Source of the DNA: Bacteroidota bacterium
GTDB taxonomy: Bacteria; Bacteroidota; Bacteroidia; Chitinophagales; BACL12
NCBI GenBank assembly: GCA_016715425.1
Contig: JADKAC010000007.1
Span: 248,001-312,000, forward strand
Reading direction: 5' to 3'
DNA: 64,000 nucleotides
The translations under genes were made by a program, and so were the position numbers. Positions 57,521-64,000 of the stretch are shown piece after piece. Positions within the stretch are counted from its first letter, which is position 1; each line of letters starts with the position of its first letter. Under the pieces are notes generated by a model, which saw only the letters and a list, made by a program, of their open reading frames with translations, was not told where the DNA came from and ran no database searches.

Positions 57521-58633
57521 ATGAATAAAAAATGCTTTATCAGATCTTTAATTTATATAATTACTTTTTTTGGTTTACTCAATACACAAATTCTTTACAG
57601 TCAATCTAACTACTTATTTAACGACAGTCATTTTCATCTTACCAATTATATTCAGGAAGGAATAACGGTTCAAGACTATCTGAAAATAATGGATAATAAA
57701 GTTGGGCGTTCAACACTATTTGGAATACCCGTTCAGCAAATGTGGTCGTATGGAAATTCAGGTGAATATGCGCCCACTTATTATTTGCAATCAGATGCGC
57801 CTTTATATTATTATTCATTTACAGATGCATTTATTGCTATGCAATATAAATCGTTATCTGCTACAGATCAAAAACGATTCGATCCGATGATCACAGGTTT
57901 TAATCCTGCTGATATGTATGCAGCAGAACATATTAAAAGAGTATTGGAAACTTTTCCGGGAGTATTTTCCGGCATAGGTGAATTTAGTATTCACAAAGAA
58001 TTTGTTTCATCAAAAATTGCAGGTGGTGTTGCGAGTTTAACAAACCCTGCATTAGATAGTATTCTTAATTTTTGTGCTGAAGTTGGTTTGGTTGTGATTT
58101 TACATAGCGATATGGATATGCCAATGGCGAAGAAAGGAACTGACCCTGTATATCTCAATCAGATGAAAGAATTATTTCGTCGTAACCCTAATACAACAAT
58201 TATTTGGGCACATGTAGGCTTAGGTAGAATTGTTTATCCTGCGGGATATGGTTCTTCCAATAATCCGGAACGTAGCACCAAACATTTGGATATAGTAGAA
58301 GAAATATTAAAAGATCCTGCTTTCAAGAATGTGTATTTTGATATATCATGGGATGAAGTGGCAAAGTATATTGTCTCCTCTCCCCAAGCAATTAAAAATA
58401 CTGCAGAAGTGATGGAAGAATTTCCAGACAGATTTTTATTCGGAACAGATGTAGTTGCACCACCGACTCAGGATTTTTATTTGGGTGTATATAATATGTA
58501 TCAACCATTGTGGGATATGTTGAGTAAGAACACTAAAGAAAAATTATTACTGAGTAACTATGAAAGAATATTTGATAAAGCAAGAGCAGATGTAAGAGCC
58601 TGGGAAAAAGAGAATGTATTGATGAATAAATAA
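57521..58633 (+). CDS. Exported amidohydrolase-superfamily (Amidohydro_2) protein
   Basis: 370 residues with a signal peptide (1-29, ending ILYSQ). TIM-barrel metal-dependent hydrolase: the first metal site is HFH in FNDSHFHLTNY; GIGEFSIHKEF (about 152-162) and VVILHSDMDMP (H, about 190-200) and TIIWAHVGLGRIVYP (H, about 227-241) follow; the last conserved Asp is in DRFLFGTDVVAPP (about 306-318). Such Amidohydro_2 members are lactonases, decarboxylases or amidases. An exported form is uncommon. It is coupled by position to the barrel protein 30 bases upstream. Substrate unknown. Confidence 0.87.
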   Translation: MNKKCFIRSLIYIITFFGLLNTQILYSQSNYLFNDSHFHLTNYIQEGITVQDYLKIMDNKVGRSTLFGIPVQQMWSYGNSGEYAPTYYLQSDAPLYYYSFTDAFIAMQYKSLSATDQKRFDPMITGFNPADMYAAEHIKRVLETFPGVFSGIGEFSIHKEFVSSKIAGGVASLTNPALDSILNFCAEVGLVVILHSDMDMPMAKKGTDPVYLNQMKELFRRNPNTTIIWAHVGLGRIVYPAGYGSSNNPERSTKHLDIVEEILKDPAFKNVYFDISWDEVAKYIVSSPQAIKNTAEVMEEFPDRFLFGTDVVAPPTQDFYLGVYNMYQPLWDMLSKNTKEKLLLSNYERIFDKARADVRAWEKENVLMNK

Positions 58634-58681
58634 GGGTAAAACTCAGAATTATACTCCTTCAAAATTAAACCATACATTATT

Positions 58682-58729
58682 TGCGTTTGTAAATGTGATC
58701 ATTCTCCATTACAAACGCATTTTTTTTTA
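58682..58729 (+). terminator. Hairpin terminator after the amidohydrolase gene
   Basis: TGCGTTTGTAA and TTACAAACGCA pair perfectly across a 16-base loop, followed by a run of T. Confidence 0.8.
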
Positions 58730-58831
58730 AAATTGTTAAACGATTTTGAAACGAATAGCTTGTTTAAGAAATTTATAAAACAAGAACTATGCCTCTGCGG
58801 ATTGTCAAATAATTATTGGCTTAAAGTAAGA

Positions 58832-59284
58832 TTACTTCACTCTTTTCCATTCTTCCGTTTGATGCATAAAATACCAATAGGCTTTCATTTTTAAAATATC
58901 ATTTCCTTCAAGCCAAATATCACAGGTATAAGATTTTCCGTTTTGCGAACTATAAATATCTCCATCTTTCCAATAGCCATCTTTAAATTTTAAATTTTTT
59001 AAAACCACCAATCCCATCAAAGGACGCTTGCGCAAACTCGCATCTGGATTTTCCAAATCGGTGCGTGGTTTTCCTGCTGCATCATTTGGTTCTTGAAGAG
59101 CAGCTATTTTTCCTGAATAAGTATTACCCGATTTATAAATTTCAACCACTGTTTTTCCATCACTGGATCTCCACTTTCCAAGAATGGCATCGCTATAGGA
59201 TTGCGCCATTGAAGTGATAGAAAGTAAAATTCCAAATGAAAGTGTGGTTAAATAATTTATGTTTTTTATTCTTTTGTGTTGCAT
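58832..59284 (-). CDS. DUF2147 exported protein
   Basis: About 150 residues from the ATG at 59284 (MQHKRIKNINYLTTLSFG...SMAQ signal peptide); the upstream ATG at 59326 adds 14 residues that spoil the signal. The body is the DUF2147 lipocalin-like domain: AILGKWRSSDGKTVVEIYK, YSGKIAALQEPND, MGLVVLKNLKFKDGYWKDGD and YWYFMHQTEEWKRV. DUF2147 proteins are periplasmic beta-barrels of unknown ligand. It is 78 bases from the SET-domain gene upstream on the same strand. Confidence 0.88.
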   Translation of the reverse strand: MQHKRIKNINYLTTLSFGILLSITSMAQSYSDAILGKWRSSDGKTVVEIYKSGNTYSGKIAALQEPNDAAGKPRTDLENPDASLRKRPLMGLVVLKNLKFKDGYWKDGDIYSSQNGKSYTCDIWLEGNDILKMKAYWYFMHQTEEWKRVK

Positions 59285-59404
59285 GCCGATACAAATATGT
59301 TCATTTTCAAATTCAGAAATACACATTCAAAAAAATATTTTGATTAAATGACTTTCTGAAATGCAGTGTGCTTTACCTAAAAACTGTGCCTCATTCAGTT
59401 AATA

Positions 59405-59842
59405 TTATTTTTTCTTATTCCAATATCTTGCACCATAGCTGCAAAATATTTCTTCACCAGCCTGTATTTTTCGTATAGCAACAAGACAAATGGCATTGGT
59501 TTCATCAGCAAGAATCACAGCATTATTTTTAAATTGTGTTACGCCTAAACCTGTTGCATCATTTGCATATTTTGCAAAACAAGTGGTATGCATACAATCT
59601 AAAATTTTTCCATCCGGCAGCATCATAAAATAGTTATCCTCTCCGCTAGCTTTGCGCAAAGCAGATTCTTCCGCATTCAGAATTTCTCCCTCAAACTTTG
59701 CAATAATCTCCGCTTTATAAATTGTTATTGCTGTAAACAATCCTTTGCCTGCATTTGAAATTCCTGAATCTTGAATAAATAAATAGTCTGACTCTGGTAT
59801 TTCAATTGGATTTAATTCGGCAATAAGCGCACTGATTTGCAT
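59405..59842 (-). CDS. SET domain protein
   Basis: 145 residues, essentially one SET domain: GISNAGKGLFTAITIYKAEIIAKFEGEILN as opening (pattern GKGLFTA, EIIAKFEGE), DNYFMMLPDGKILD, the NDA knot residues in CFAKYANDATGLGVTQFKNNAVI, and the closing GEEIFCSYGARYWNKK, where E-I-F and YG lie near the cofactor site. SET proteins methylate protein lysines using S-adenosylmethionine. Bacterial stand-alone forms have few known targets. There is no signal peptide, so it acts in the cytoplasm. The neighbouring DUF2147 gene gives no clue. Confidence 0.9.
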   Translation of the reverse strand: MQISALIAELNPIEIPESDYLFIQDSGISNAGKGLFTAITIYKAEIIAKFEGEILNAEESALRKASGEDNYFMMLPDGKILDCMHTTCFAKYANDATGLGVTQFKNNAVILADETNAICLVAIRKIQAGEEIFCSYGARYWNKKK

Positions 59843-60055
59843 ACGGTTTAAATTATTTCTGCATTGAAATTAAAGTAAAGAAAATATAAATCAAAAGATT
59901 TAAAAATGAATACATGCAATGCACGAAAAGCAATTGTTAAATAGAGATTGCAATACTTATCAATTGGATAAATATTGATGCCGGATAAAACTGACTCTGT
60001 CAAAAAATTGAAGCATACGATTCATTAAAAAACCATATACACAGTTATCTTTACC

Positions 60056-60085
60056 TTTTACATAACACATTACCTTATACATTTG
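60056..60085 (+). promoter_or_regulatory. Promoter of delta-60 repeat gene (TTTA, 18-base spacer, TACATTTG)
   Basis: Exact -7 TAnnTTTG (60078-60085) with a partial -33 element. Predicted leader is about 14 bases. Confidence 0.5.
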
Positions 60086-60105
60086 CCGAATAAATTAAAA
60101 TACTT

Positions 60106-61656
60106 ATGACAAAATTTTTTCTACCTATCGCTTTCTTGTTTTTTACAGTAACCAATGCATTCAGTCAGGTGGGCGCATTAGATACAGATTTTGGAACCTC
60201 TGGTTTAATAACTACAGACGTACCCGGAAATAATGATATTTCCAGCAGAGTTAAGGTTCAGGATGATGGCAAAATTGTGTTGGGCGGAAGATGTGATGAA
60301 GGTCCTTTACCCATCATGTTTTTATCAAGATATGATACCACCGGAGTGATTGATTCTGACTTTGGAATTGATGGAATTGCACTCAGTGATATCAATTATT
60401 TTACAACCTTCTCCGATCTTTTTATTCAAACAGATGGAAAGTTTTTAGTACTTGGAAATTCCATAATAACTGCCGGGCAATTTGATATGGCGCTTACCCG
60501 AATGAATACAGATGGAAGTATTGATACAGATTTCGGCACGGATGGATCTATATTTATAGACTTGGGTGATACCACAAATCTGGGTGAAGCAGTGATTCAA
60601 TTACCTGACGAGAAAATTGTGGTGATAGGTCATATTGGAGGAGGAGGTACTCCACAGTTTTCATATTCAAGATTTAATTCAGATGGAAGTCTTGATACAG
60701 ATTTCGGTGATGGTGGTCATGTAATTACTGCTGTGCCCGCTATCAGTACTATTATTACAAGAGCATTCAGAACACCAGATGGCAAAATTGCGGTGTGTGG
60801 TTTTGGTATTCAATCCGGAGATTACAATGATTCATTTATTGCAGTATTTACCGAGGATGGTACCTTAAAACCAGAATTTGGAACGGATGGTATTCAATGG
60901 GTAGATATCAGTACAAGTAGTTTCTTTTCTTATGATATGCTTGTTCAACCGGACAATAAAATTTTATTCATCGGCACATATACAGACGATATAACCGGAG
61001 ATACAAACATGAAAATAATCCGATTAAATGAGGACGGTGCTTATGATACATTTTTTGGTGATGGTGGTAAAGTAACTATTGATTTTGATGGCAATAACGA
61101 ATCGGGAACCAGTATTGAATTACAAAATGATTATTCGATTTTAGTTGGTGGCCACTCCAATGTTAATGGAGACAGAGACTTTGTATTGATGCGGCTTGAG
61201 AACAATGGTGATATTGATAATTTGTTTGGAACTGATGGTAAAACATTAACAGATTTTGCAGGTGGCGATGATAAAGCATTAGATATAATAATGCAAAGCG
61301 ATTTTAAAATTTTGCAAGCAGGTCAGATAAATGATGGAGGCTTACGCATTGGTATGGCGAGGTTTTTCAACAACACTATAATTGAAACCAACATCAATAC
61401 TTTAAATCCCAATTCTGTTTCACTATTTCCCAATCCTGCTTCGGATAAAATACATATTGCAGGTCTGCCGTCAAACATGAATGGCGGTAGTTTTCCAATT
61501 ACGGATATTACAGGTCGTTTGGTTGAAAGTGTAACTATCACTGATTTTACGGGTGAAGTAGAAATCAATTTACCCGAGCATCTTAATCCGGGCATGTATA
61601 TTCTCAGCATTATCAAAGACGATGTATTCATTGTAAAAAACTTTATTAAACAATAA
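60106..61656 (+). CDS. Delta-60 repeat protein with T9SS type A sorting domain
   Basis: 516 residues with signal peptide MTKFFLPIAFLFFTVTNAFSQ. About eight delta-60 repeats of roughly 50 residues fill 24-420, each with the pattern G-x-x-D-x-x-F-G-x-x-G near its end and Q-x-D-G-K-I/F-x-x-G near its start: LDTDFGTSGLITTDVPGNND, VQDDGKIVLGGRCD, IDTDFGTDGSIFIDLG, LEFQPDNKILFIGTY-like. The T9SS domain (about 435-516) has SVSLFPNPASDKIHIAGLPS and LNPGMYILSIIKDD. These form beta-propellers on secreted proteins. The ligand is unknown. It stands alone. Confidence 0.9.
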   Translation: MTKFFLPIAFLFFTVTNAFSQVGALDTDFGTSGLITTDVPGNNDISSRVKVQDDGKIVLGGRCDEGPLPIMFLSRYDTTGVIDSDFGIDGIALSDINYFTTFSDLFIQTDGKFLVLGNSIITAGQFDMALTRMNTDGSIDTDFGTDGSIFIDLGDTTNLGEAVIQLPDEKIVVIGHIGGGGTPQFSYSRFNSDGSLDTDFGDGGHVITAVPAISTIITRAFRTPDGKIAVCGFGIQSGDYNDSFIAVFTEDGTLKPEFGTDGIQWVDISTSSFFSYDMLVQPDNKILFIGTYTDDITGDTNMKIIRLNEDGAYDTFFGDGGKVTIDFDGNNESGTSIELQNDYSILVGGHSNVNGDRDFVLMRLENNGDIDNLFGTDGKTLTDFAGGDDKALDIIMQSDFKILQAGQINDGGLRIGMARFFNNTIIETNINTLNPNSVSLFPNPASDKIHIAGLPSNMNGGSFPITDITGRLVESVTITDFTGEVEINLPEHLNPGMYILSIIKDDVFIVKNFIKQ

Positions 61657-61739
61657 GTTTATAAAGTCACAATCCCGATGAGTAACTTGATATATGAAAT
61701 GTCTATTCTGTCACGGATAAGTGTTTGTTTTTTTTAATT

Positions 61740-61770
61740 GTTGGTTTAATAAAAAATGCGTATATTTTTG
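61740..61770 (+). promoter_or_regulatory. Promoter of secreted paralogue 1 (GTTG, 19-base spacer, TATTTTTG)
   Basis: Exact -7 TAnnTTTG at 61763-61770 with GTTG at 61740-61743. It lies inside the longest open frame, showing that the start at 61721 is wrong and that the ATG at 61802 is used. Confidence 0.55.
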
Positions 61771-61801
61771 TATTCGTCAACTGAACCAAAATCAACAATT
61801 T

Positions 61802-62530
61802 ATGAAAATGCTTTTATTAATCTTTCTAATAATGTTTACTGCAGGCAGCGTATTGATTGCTCAAAACAATAGTACAAATCAATTCTATGAAATTTCCTAT
61901 ATTCAACCTAAACCAAATCAATCATCTGCTTTAGAGTATGCAATTAAAGCGCATTATAAATTATTCCATGAAACGAATGATGTAAGCACAGTAAGTGTAC
62001 GTGCAGTTACTGAGGGAGATCTTGCAGGTTGGTATGTTTGGATGTACGGACCTTGTGGTAATGCATCTATTAATAAACATAAATCTGATGGCGCACATGA
62101 TGCAGATTGGAATACAAATGTAGAGCCCTATATAAAACAATATGGTGATGTAAGTTTATGGCAGTACGATCCTGAATTTTCTAAAGGCAATGAAGAAATT
62201 CCTGAAGGGATTACTTATAATGTAATGGCAGTTGATTTGAAAAAAGGAAAAGAAAAAGAATTTAAAAATATTATGAAGAAAGTGCAGCAGGTAGAAGAAC
62301 AAGAAGAAATTCCTGCATATACAAACACGATGTATTGGAATCTTTACAATTACGGTTATGAGTATGATGTAAAAGTGATTATGCCAGCAAACGATTCTGA
62401 TTTTACTTCTTCCGCATTTAAAAATAATTATGAATTAGTACATGGCGACGGTAGCTATAATCAATTTATGAAAGACTGGAAAAAAATTGTAATGGAATAT
62501 AATACCGATGTAATGTCGAATATAAAGTAA
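61802..62530 (+). CDS. Secreted protein of a tandem paralogous pair, first copy
   Basis: 242 residues from the ATG at 61802. Signal peptide (1-21, ending SVLIAQ). The body shows A-x-x-AH-x-x-x-FH (ALEYAIKAHYKLFH), AGWYVWMYGPCGNAS, then AHDADWNTNVEPYIKQYGDVSLWQYD, later KGKEKEFKNIMKKVQQ and GDGSYNQFMKDWKKIVMEY. The two halves look like repeated alpha-beta (dimeric-barrel-like) units. The adjacent gene at 62625 shares every one of these motifs. No database family is recognised. It has its own promoter and a perfect terminator. Confidence 0.75.
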   Translation: MKMLLLIFLIMFTAGSVLIAQNNSTNQFYEISYIQPKPNQSSALEYAIKAHYKLFHETNDVSTVSVRAVTEGDLAGWYVWMYGPCGNASINKHKSDGAHDADWNTNVEPYIKQYGDVSLWQYDPEFSKGNEEIPEGITYNVMAVDLKKGKEKEFKNIMKKVQQVEEQEEIPAYTNTMYWNLYNYGYEYDVKVIMPANDSDFTSSAFKNNYELVHGDGSYNQFMKDWKKIVMEYNTDVMSNIK

Positions 62531-62553
62531 CCCCTCCTTTTGCATAAATATAT

Positions 62554-62586
62554 AAACCCTGATAAGTTTTCTTATCAGGGTTTTTG
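62554..62586 (+). terminator. Hairpin terminator between the tandem paralogues
   Basis: AAACCCTGATAAG, loop TTTT, CTTATCAGGGTTT, then T. Confidence 0.9.
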
Positions 62587-62624
62587 TTTACTTTAGATTT
62601 TTATTTAACCTAAAACCTATATTT

Positions 62625-63344
62625 ATGAAAAAAGTATTATTACTGGCAGTCTTTGCCGGATTTTTGTCGATGGGCATATCTGCTCAAACGGCAGACAAAA
62701 AAGTTTCAGAAACATCTTACATGCTTGCCAAGAGAGGTCAGGAAGACGCCTTTCAAAAAGCAGTAATGGCACACAATGCAAAATTTCATCCTGCAAACAC
62801 TGGAAATTCAGCCCTACTCCGAAAGGTTGTGTATGGAGAAAAGGCGGGTTGGTTTGTTTGGATTCATGGACCGGTTACTTATGCTGATCTCGATATTGTA
62901 AAAGGGCAAGCACATGATGATGATTGGAGCAATACTGTTGACCCCTTGATAGAAGAATATGGCCCAATTGATCTTTGGGAATATGATGATGCACTATCCT
63001 ATGGAAAAGAAAAAATGGCAACTGCCAAATATTATGATGCATGGGTAATTGACATTAAAAGAGGTGAAGGATATCGCTTTGATGAAATGATGAAAAAATT
63101 ATCTGCTGCTGTAAAAGAAGATGGCAAACACAGTAATCTTGTTTGGTGGAATGTAGTGCGCAGAGATTCTAAAGCAGATGTTAGTATTCTTTGGACCTTT
63201 GATAATTTTGCTGAATGGGATTCGGATACTTTAAAAGATGCTTATGAAAAAGTGAATGGAGAAGGTAGTTGGAGATTATTCTGGGAAGAATGGGAAGAAG
63301 TAGTTGTTGATTACACCGAAGAAATTCGTGAAATGATTCGATAA
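62625..63344 (+). CDS. Secreted protein of a tandem paralogous pair, second copy
   Basis: 239 residues with signal peptide MKKVLLLAVFAGFLSMGISAQ. Shares with the first copy: QKAVMAHNAKFHPANTG, KAGWFVWIHGPVTYADLDIV, AHDDDWSNTVDPLIEEYGPIDLWEYDD, GEGYRFDEMMKKLSAA, and WDSDTLKDAYEKVNGEGSWRLFWEEW. The sequence is rich in Trp and acidic residues. The terminator between the copies means they are separately controlled. Function unknown; extracellular or periplasmic placement is clear. A strong terminator follows. Confidence 0.75.
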   Translation: MKKVLLLAVFAGFLSMGISAQTADKKVSETSYMLAKRGQEDAFQKAVMAHNAKFHPANTGNSALLRKVVYGEKAGWFVWIHGPVTYADLDIVKGQAHDDDWSNTVDPLIEEYGPIDLWEYDDALSYGKEKMATAKYYDAWVIDIKRGEGYRFDEMMKKLSAAVKEDGKHSNLVWWNVVRRDSKADVSILWTFDNFAEWDSDTLKDAYEKVNGEGSWRLFWEEWEEVVVDYTEEIREMIR

Positions 63345-63368
63345 AATTTCCCTTGATATTTTGAGTTT

Positions 63369-63399
63369 AAGAGCCATAAGTTTTATGGCTCTTTTTTTA
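63369..63399 (+). terminator. Hairpin terminator after the second paralogue
   Basis: AAGAGCCATAA and TTATGGCTCTT pair across a 3-base loop, followed by a run of T. Confidence 0.85.
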
Positions 63400-63500
63400 T
63401 GAAAATAAATCGCCTTGCTTGCCGGATTCTTTTATTTTCTATTGTAGCATAACCACTTTGCTGATGATTGTTAGTGTATATGAAATTTGTATTTGACCTA

Positions 63501-63552
63501 TCTCTTTTCTTCCCCTGCCTTCGGCAGGTAAACTTAAAGGGGAAGACGTTTA
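63501..63552. repeat. Palindromic element A, copy 1 (core CCTGCCTTCGGCAGG)
   Basis: Inner hairpin CCTGCC/GGCAGG within outer arms TCTTCCCC / GGGGAAGA, ending ACGTTTA. A second copy lies 187 bases downstream. Confidence 0.75.
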
Positions 63553-63640
63553 GGTAGTGGTACATTCAAATGCATTGTTCTAATTAAGATTAGAAACTTC
63601 AATTAAATATGATATAAGAGTTAATAAGTAGGATGAATTA

Positions 63641-63677
63641 TTTTCATTGTCAACTGTCAATTGTCAACTGTCAATTG
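63641..63677. repeat. TTTTCATTGTCAACTGTCAA 20-mer with a second CAACTGTCAATTG unit
   Basis: The third exact copy of the 20-mer in this window, followed by TTGTCAACTGTCAATTG, i.e. a tandem 14-base unit. Confidence 0.85.
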
Positions 63678-63687
63678 TTTTGCCCCA

Positions 63688-63757
63688 TCTCTTATCTTCC
63701 CCTGCCTCCGGCAGGCAAGCTTAAAGGTTTACCCGCCGAAGGAAGGGGAATACGTTT
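63688..63757. repeat. Palindromic element A, copy 2, with an insertion
   Basis: ATCTCTTATCTTCCCCTGCC then CCGGCAGGCAAGCTTAAAGG matches copy 1; an extra TTTACCCGCCGAAGGAAG splits the right arm before GGGGAATACGTTTA. Confidence 0.75.
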
Positions 63758-63857
63758 ATGCAGTTGTTCTATCAAATTCTTGTTTAAATAATGAGCTATC
63801 ATTCTTTCGATAATAAGTATTAATAAATATCAATAGAATGGAAAAACATCAAGATTA

Positions 63858-63902
63858 GGAGAGTTTATCGCTCTCCTTTTTAAGGGAGAGTTAGGAGAGG
63901 GT
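63858..63902. repeat. Imperfect palindrome CTCTCCTTTTTAAGGGAGAG with GAGAG repeats
   Basis: Stem CTCTCC/GGGAGAG surrounded by TTAGGAGAG on both sides (63857 and 63891). Confidence 0.6.
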
Positions 63903-64000
63903 CAAAATGAGATTAATGAGAGGTCAGTATAATTCAATTCATTTTTTGATTAAATAACATTTACAGATAGAAGAAAGATGTTCTCCAGCCTTACAGAATT

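Larger units (their letters stand above)
63400..64000. other. Gene-free end region rich in small palindromic repeats
   Basis: No credible gene in 600 bases. Its named repeats are listed separately; the remaining stretches (63550-63640, 63758-63857 and 63903-64000) show nothing I can name. Any gene to the right starts outside the window. Confidence 0.55.

Noticed and set aside
63383..63565. 60-codon minus-strand frame
   Set aside because: It runs through palindromic element A and gives a basic, non-protein-like sequence.

Overview
The window is about 64 kb of AT-rich chromosome from a member of the phylum Bacteroidota, probably a Chitinophagales- or Saprospirales-like environmental lineage; rank below phylum cannot be fixed from the sequence alone. 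The evidence is: several secreted proteins ending in type IX secretion (T9SS) type A sorting domains, exact TAnnTTTG promoter elements upstream of many genes, almost no Shine-Dalgarno sequences, SprB/PKD/choice-of-anchor domains, a SusC-type carboxypeptidase-like N-domain on a TonB receptor, and a DAHP synthase-chorismate mutase fusion. There is no rRNA operon, prophage, insertion sequence or CRISPR array. One tRNA (Arg, anticodon CCG) is present.

Layout. 1-5271 (minus): three secreted proteins, one cut by the window edge and two tandem choice-of-anchor B (LVIVD) proteins with T9SS tails. 5446-7929 (minus): small membrane protein, AlkD-like DNA glycosylase, ZIP metal transporter, PAP2 phosphatase. 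8100-13021 (plus): phosphoglucosamine mutase, cysteine desulfurase, exported class V aminotransferase-fold protein, GNAT acetyltransferase, lipoprotein. 13096-16860 (minus): gyrB and an M1 aminopeptidase. 17012-19442 (plus): DUF4468 protein, tandem universal stress protein, FNR-like regulator; then (minus) a four-helix membrane protein, a small Spy-like protein and a TonB-dependent receptor broken by a frameshift. 23447-28988: tRNA-Arg, a damaged thioredoxin-TPR gene, S4-domain protein, SCP2 protein and two secreted proteins. 29740-34948: a frameshifted SLC13 transporter, a frameshifted dapD, then CCA-adding enzyme, miaA and a phosphodiesterase in a tight run. 35500-43909: small heat-shock protein, mutS2, Rieske oxygenase, SLC13-RCK transporter, prephenate dehydratase and DAHP synthase/chorismate mutase. 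43946-52239: sppA, folK, deoxynucleoside kinase, M14 carboxypeptidase, DPP IV-like peptidase. 52402-58633: a T9SS protein, then porin, periplasmic glutaminase, second barrel protein and exported amidohydrolase. 58832-63344: DUF2147 protein, SET-domain protein, delta-60-repeat T9SS protein and a tandem pair of secreted paralogues. The last 650 bases are gene-free and full of small palindromic repeats.

Three themes stand out. First, three genes (TonB receptor, SLC13 transporter, dapD) are each broken by what looks like loss of one A in a poly-A run; because dapD is normally needed for lysine and cell-wall synthesis, base-calling error is the most economical explanation. Second, long intergenic gaps carry dispersed low-complexity repeats, including an exact 20-mer found three times and a 50-bp-period CCCCTTCGGGG array with inverted partners. 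Third, two small functional groupings deserve follow-up: a porin/glutaminase/barrel/amidohydrolase cluster that looks like an outer-membrane-to-periplasm nutrient module, and an FNR-like regulator with four cysteines placed as in oxygen-sensing FNR, next to a universal stress protein. No clearly novel defence or mobile system was found.
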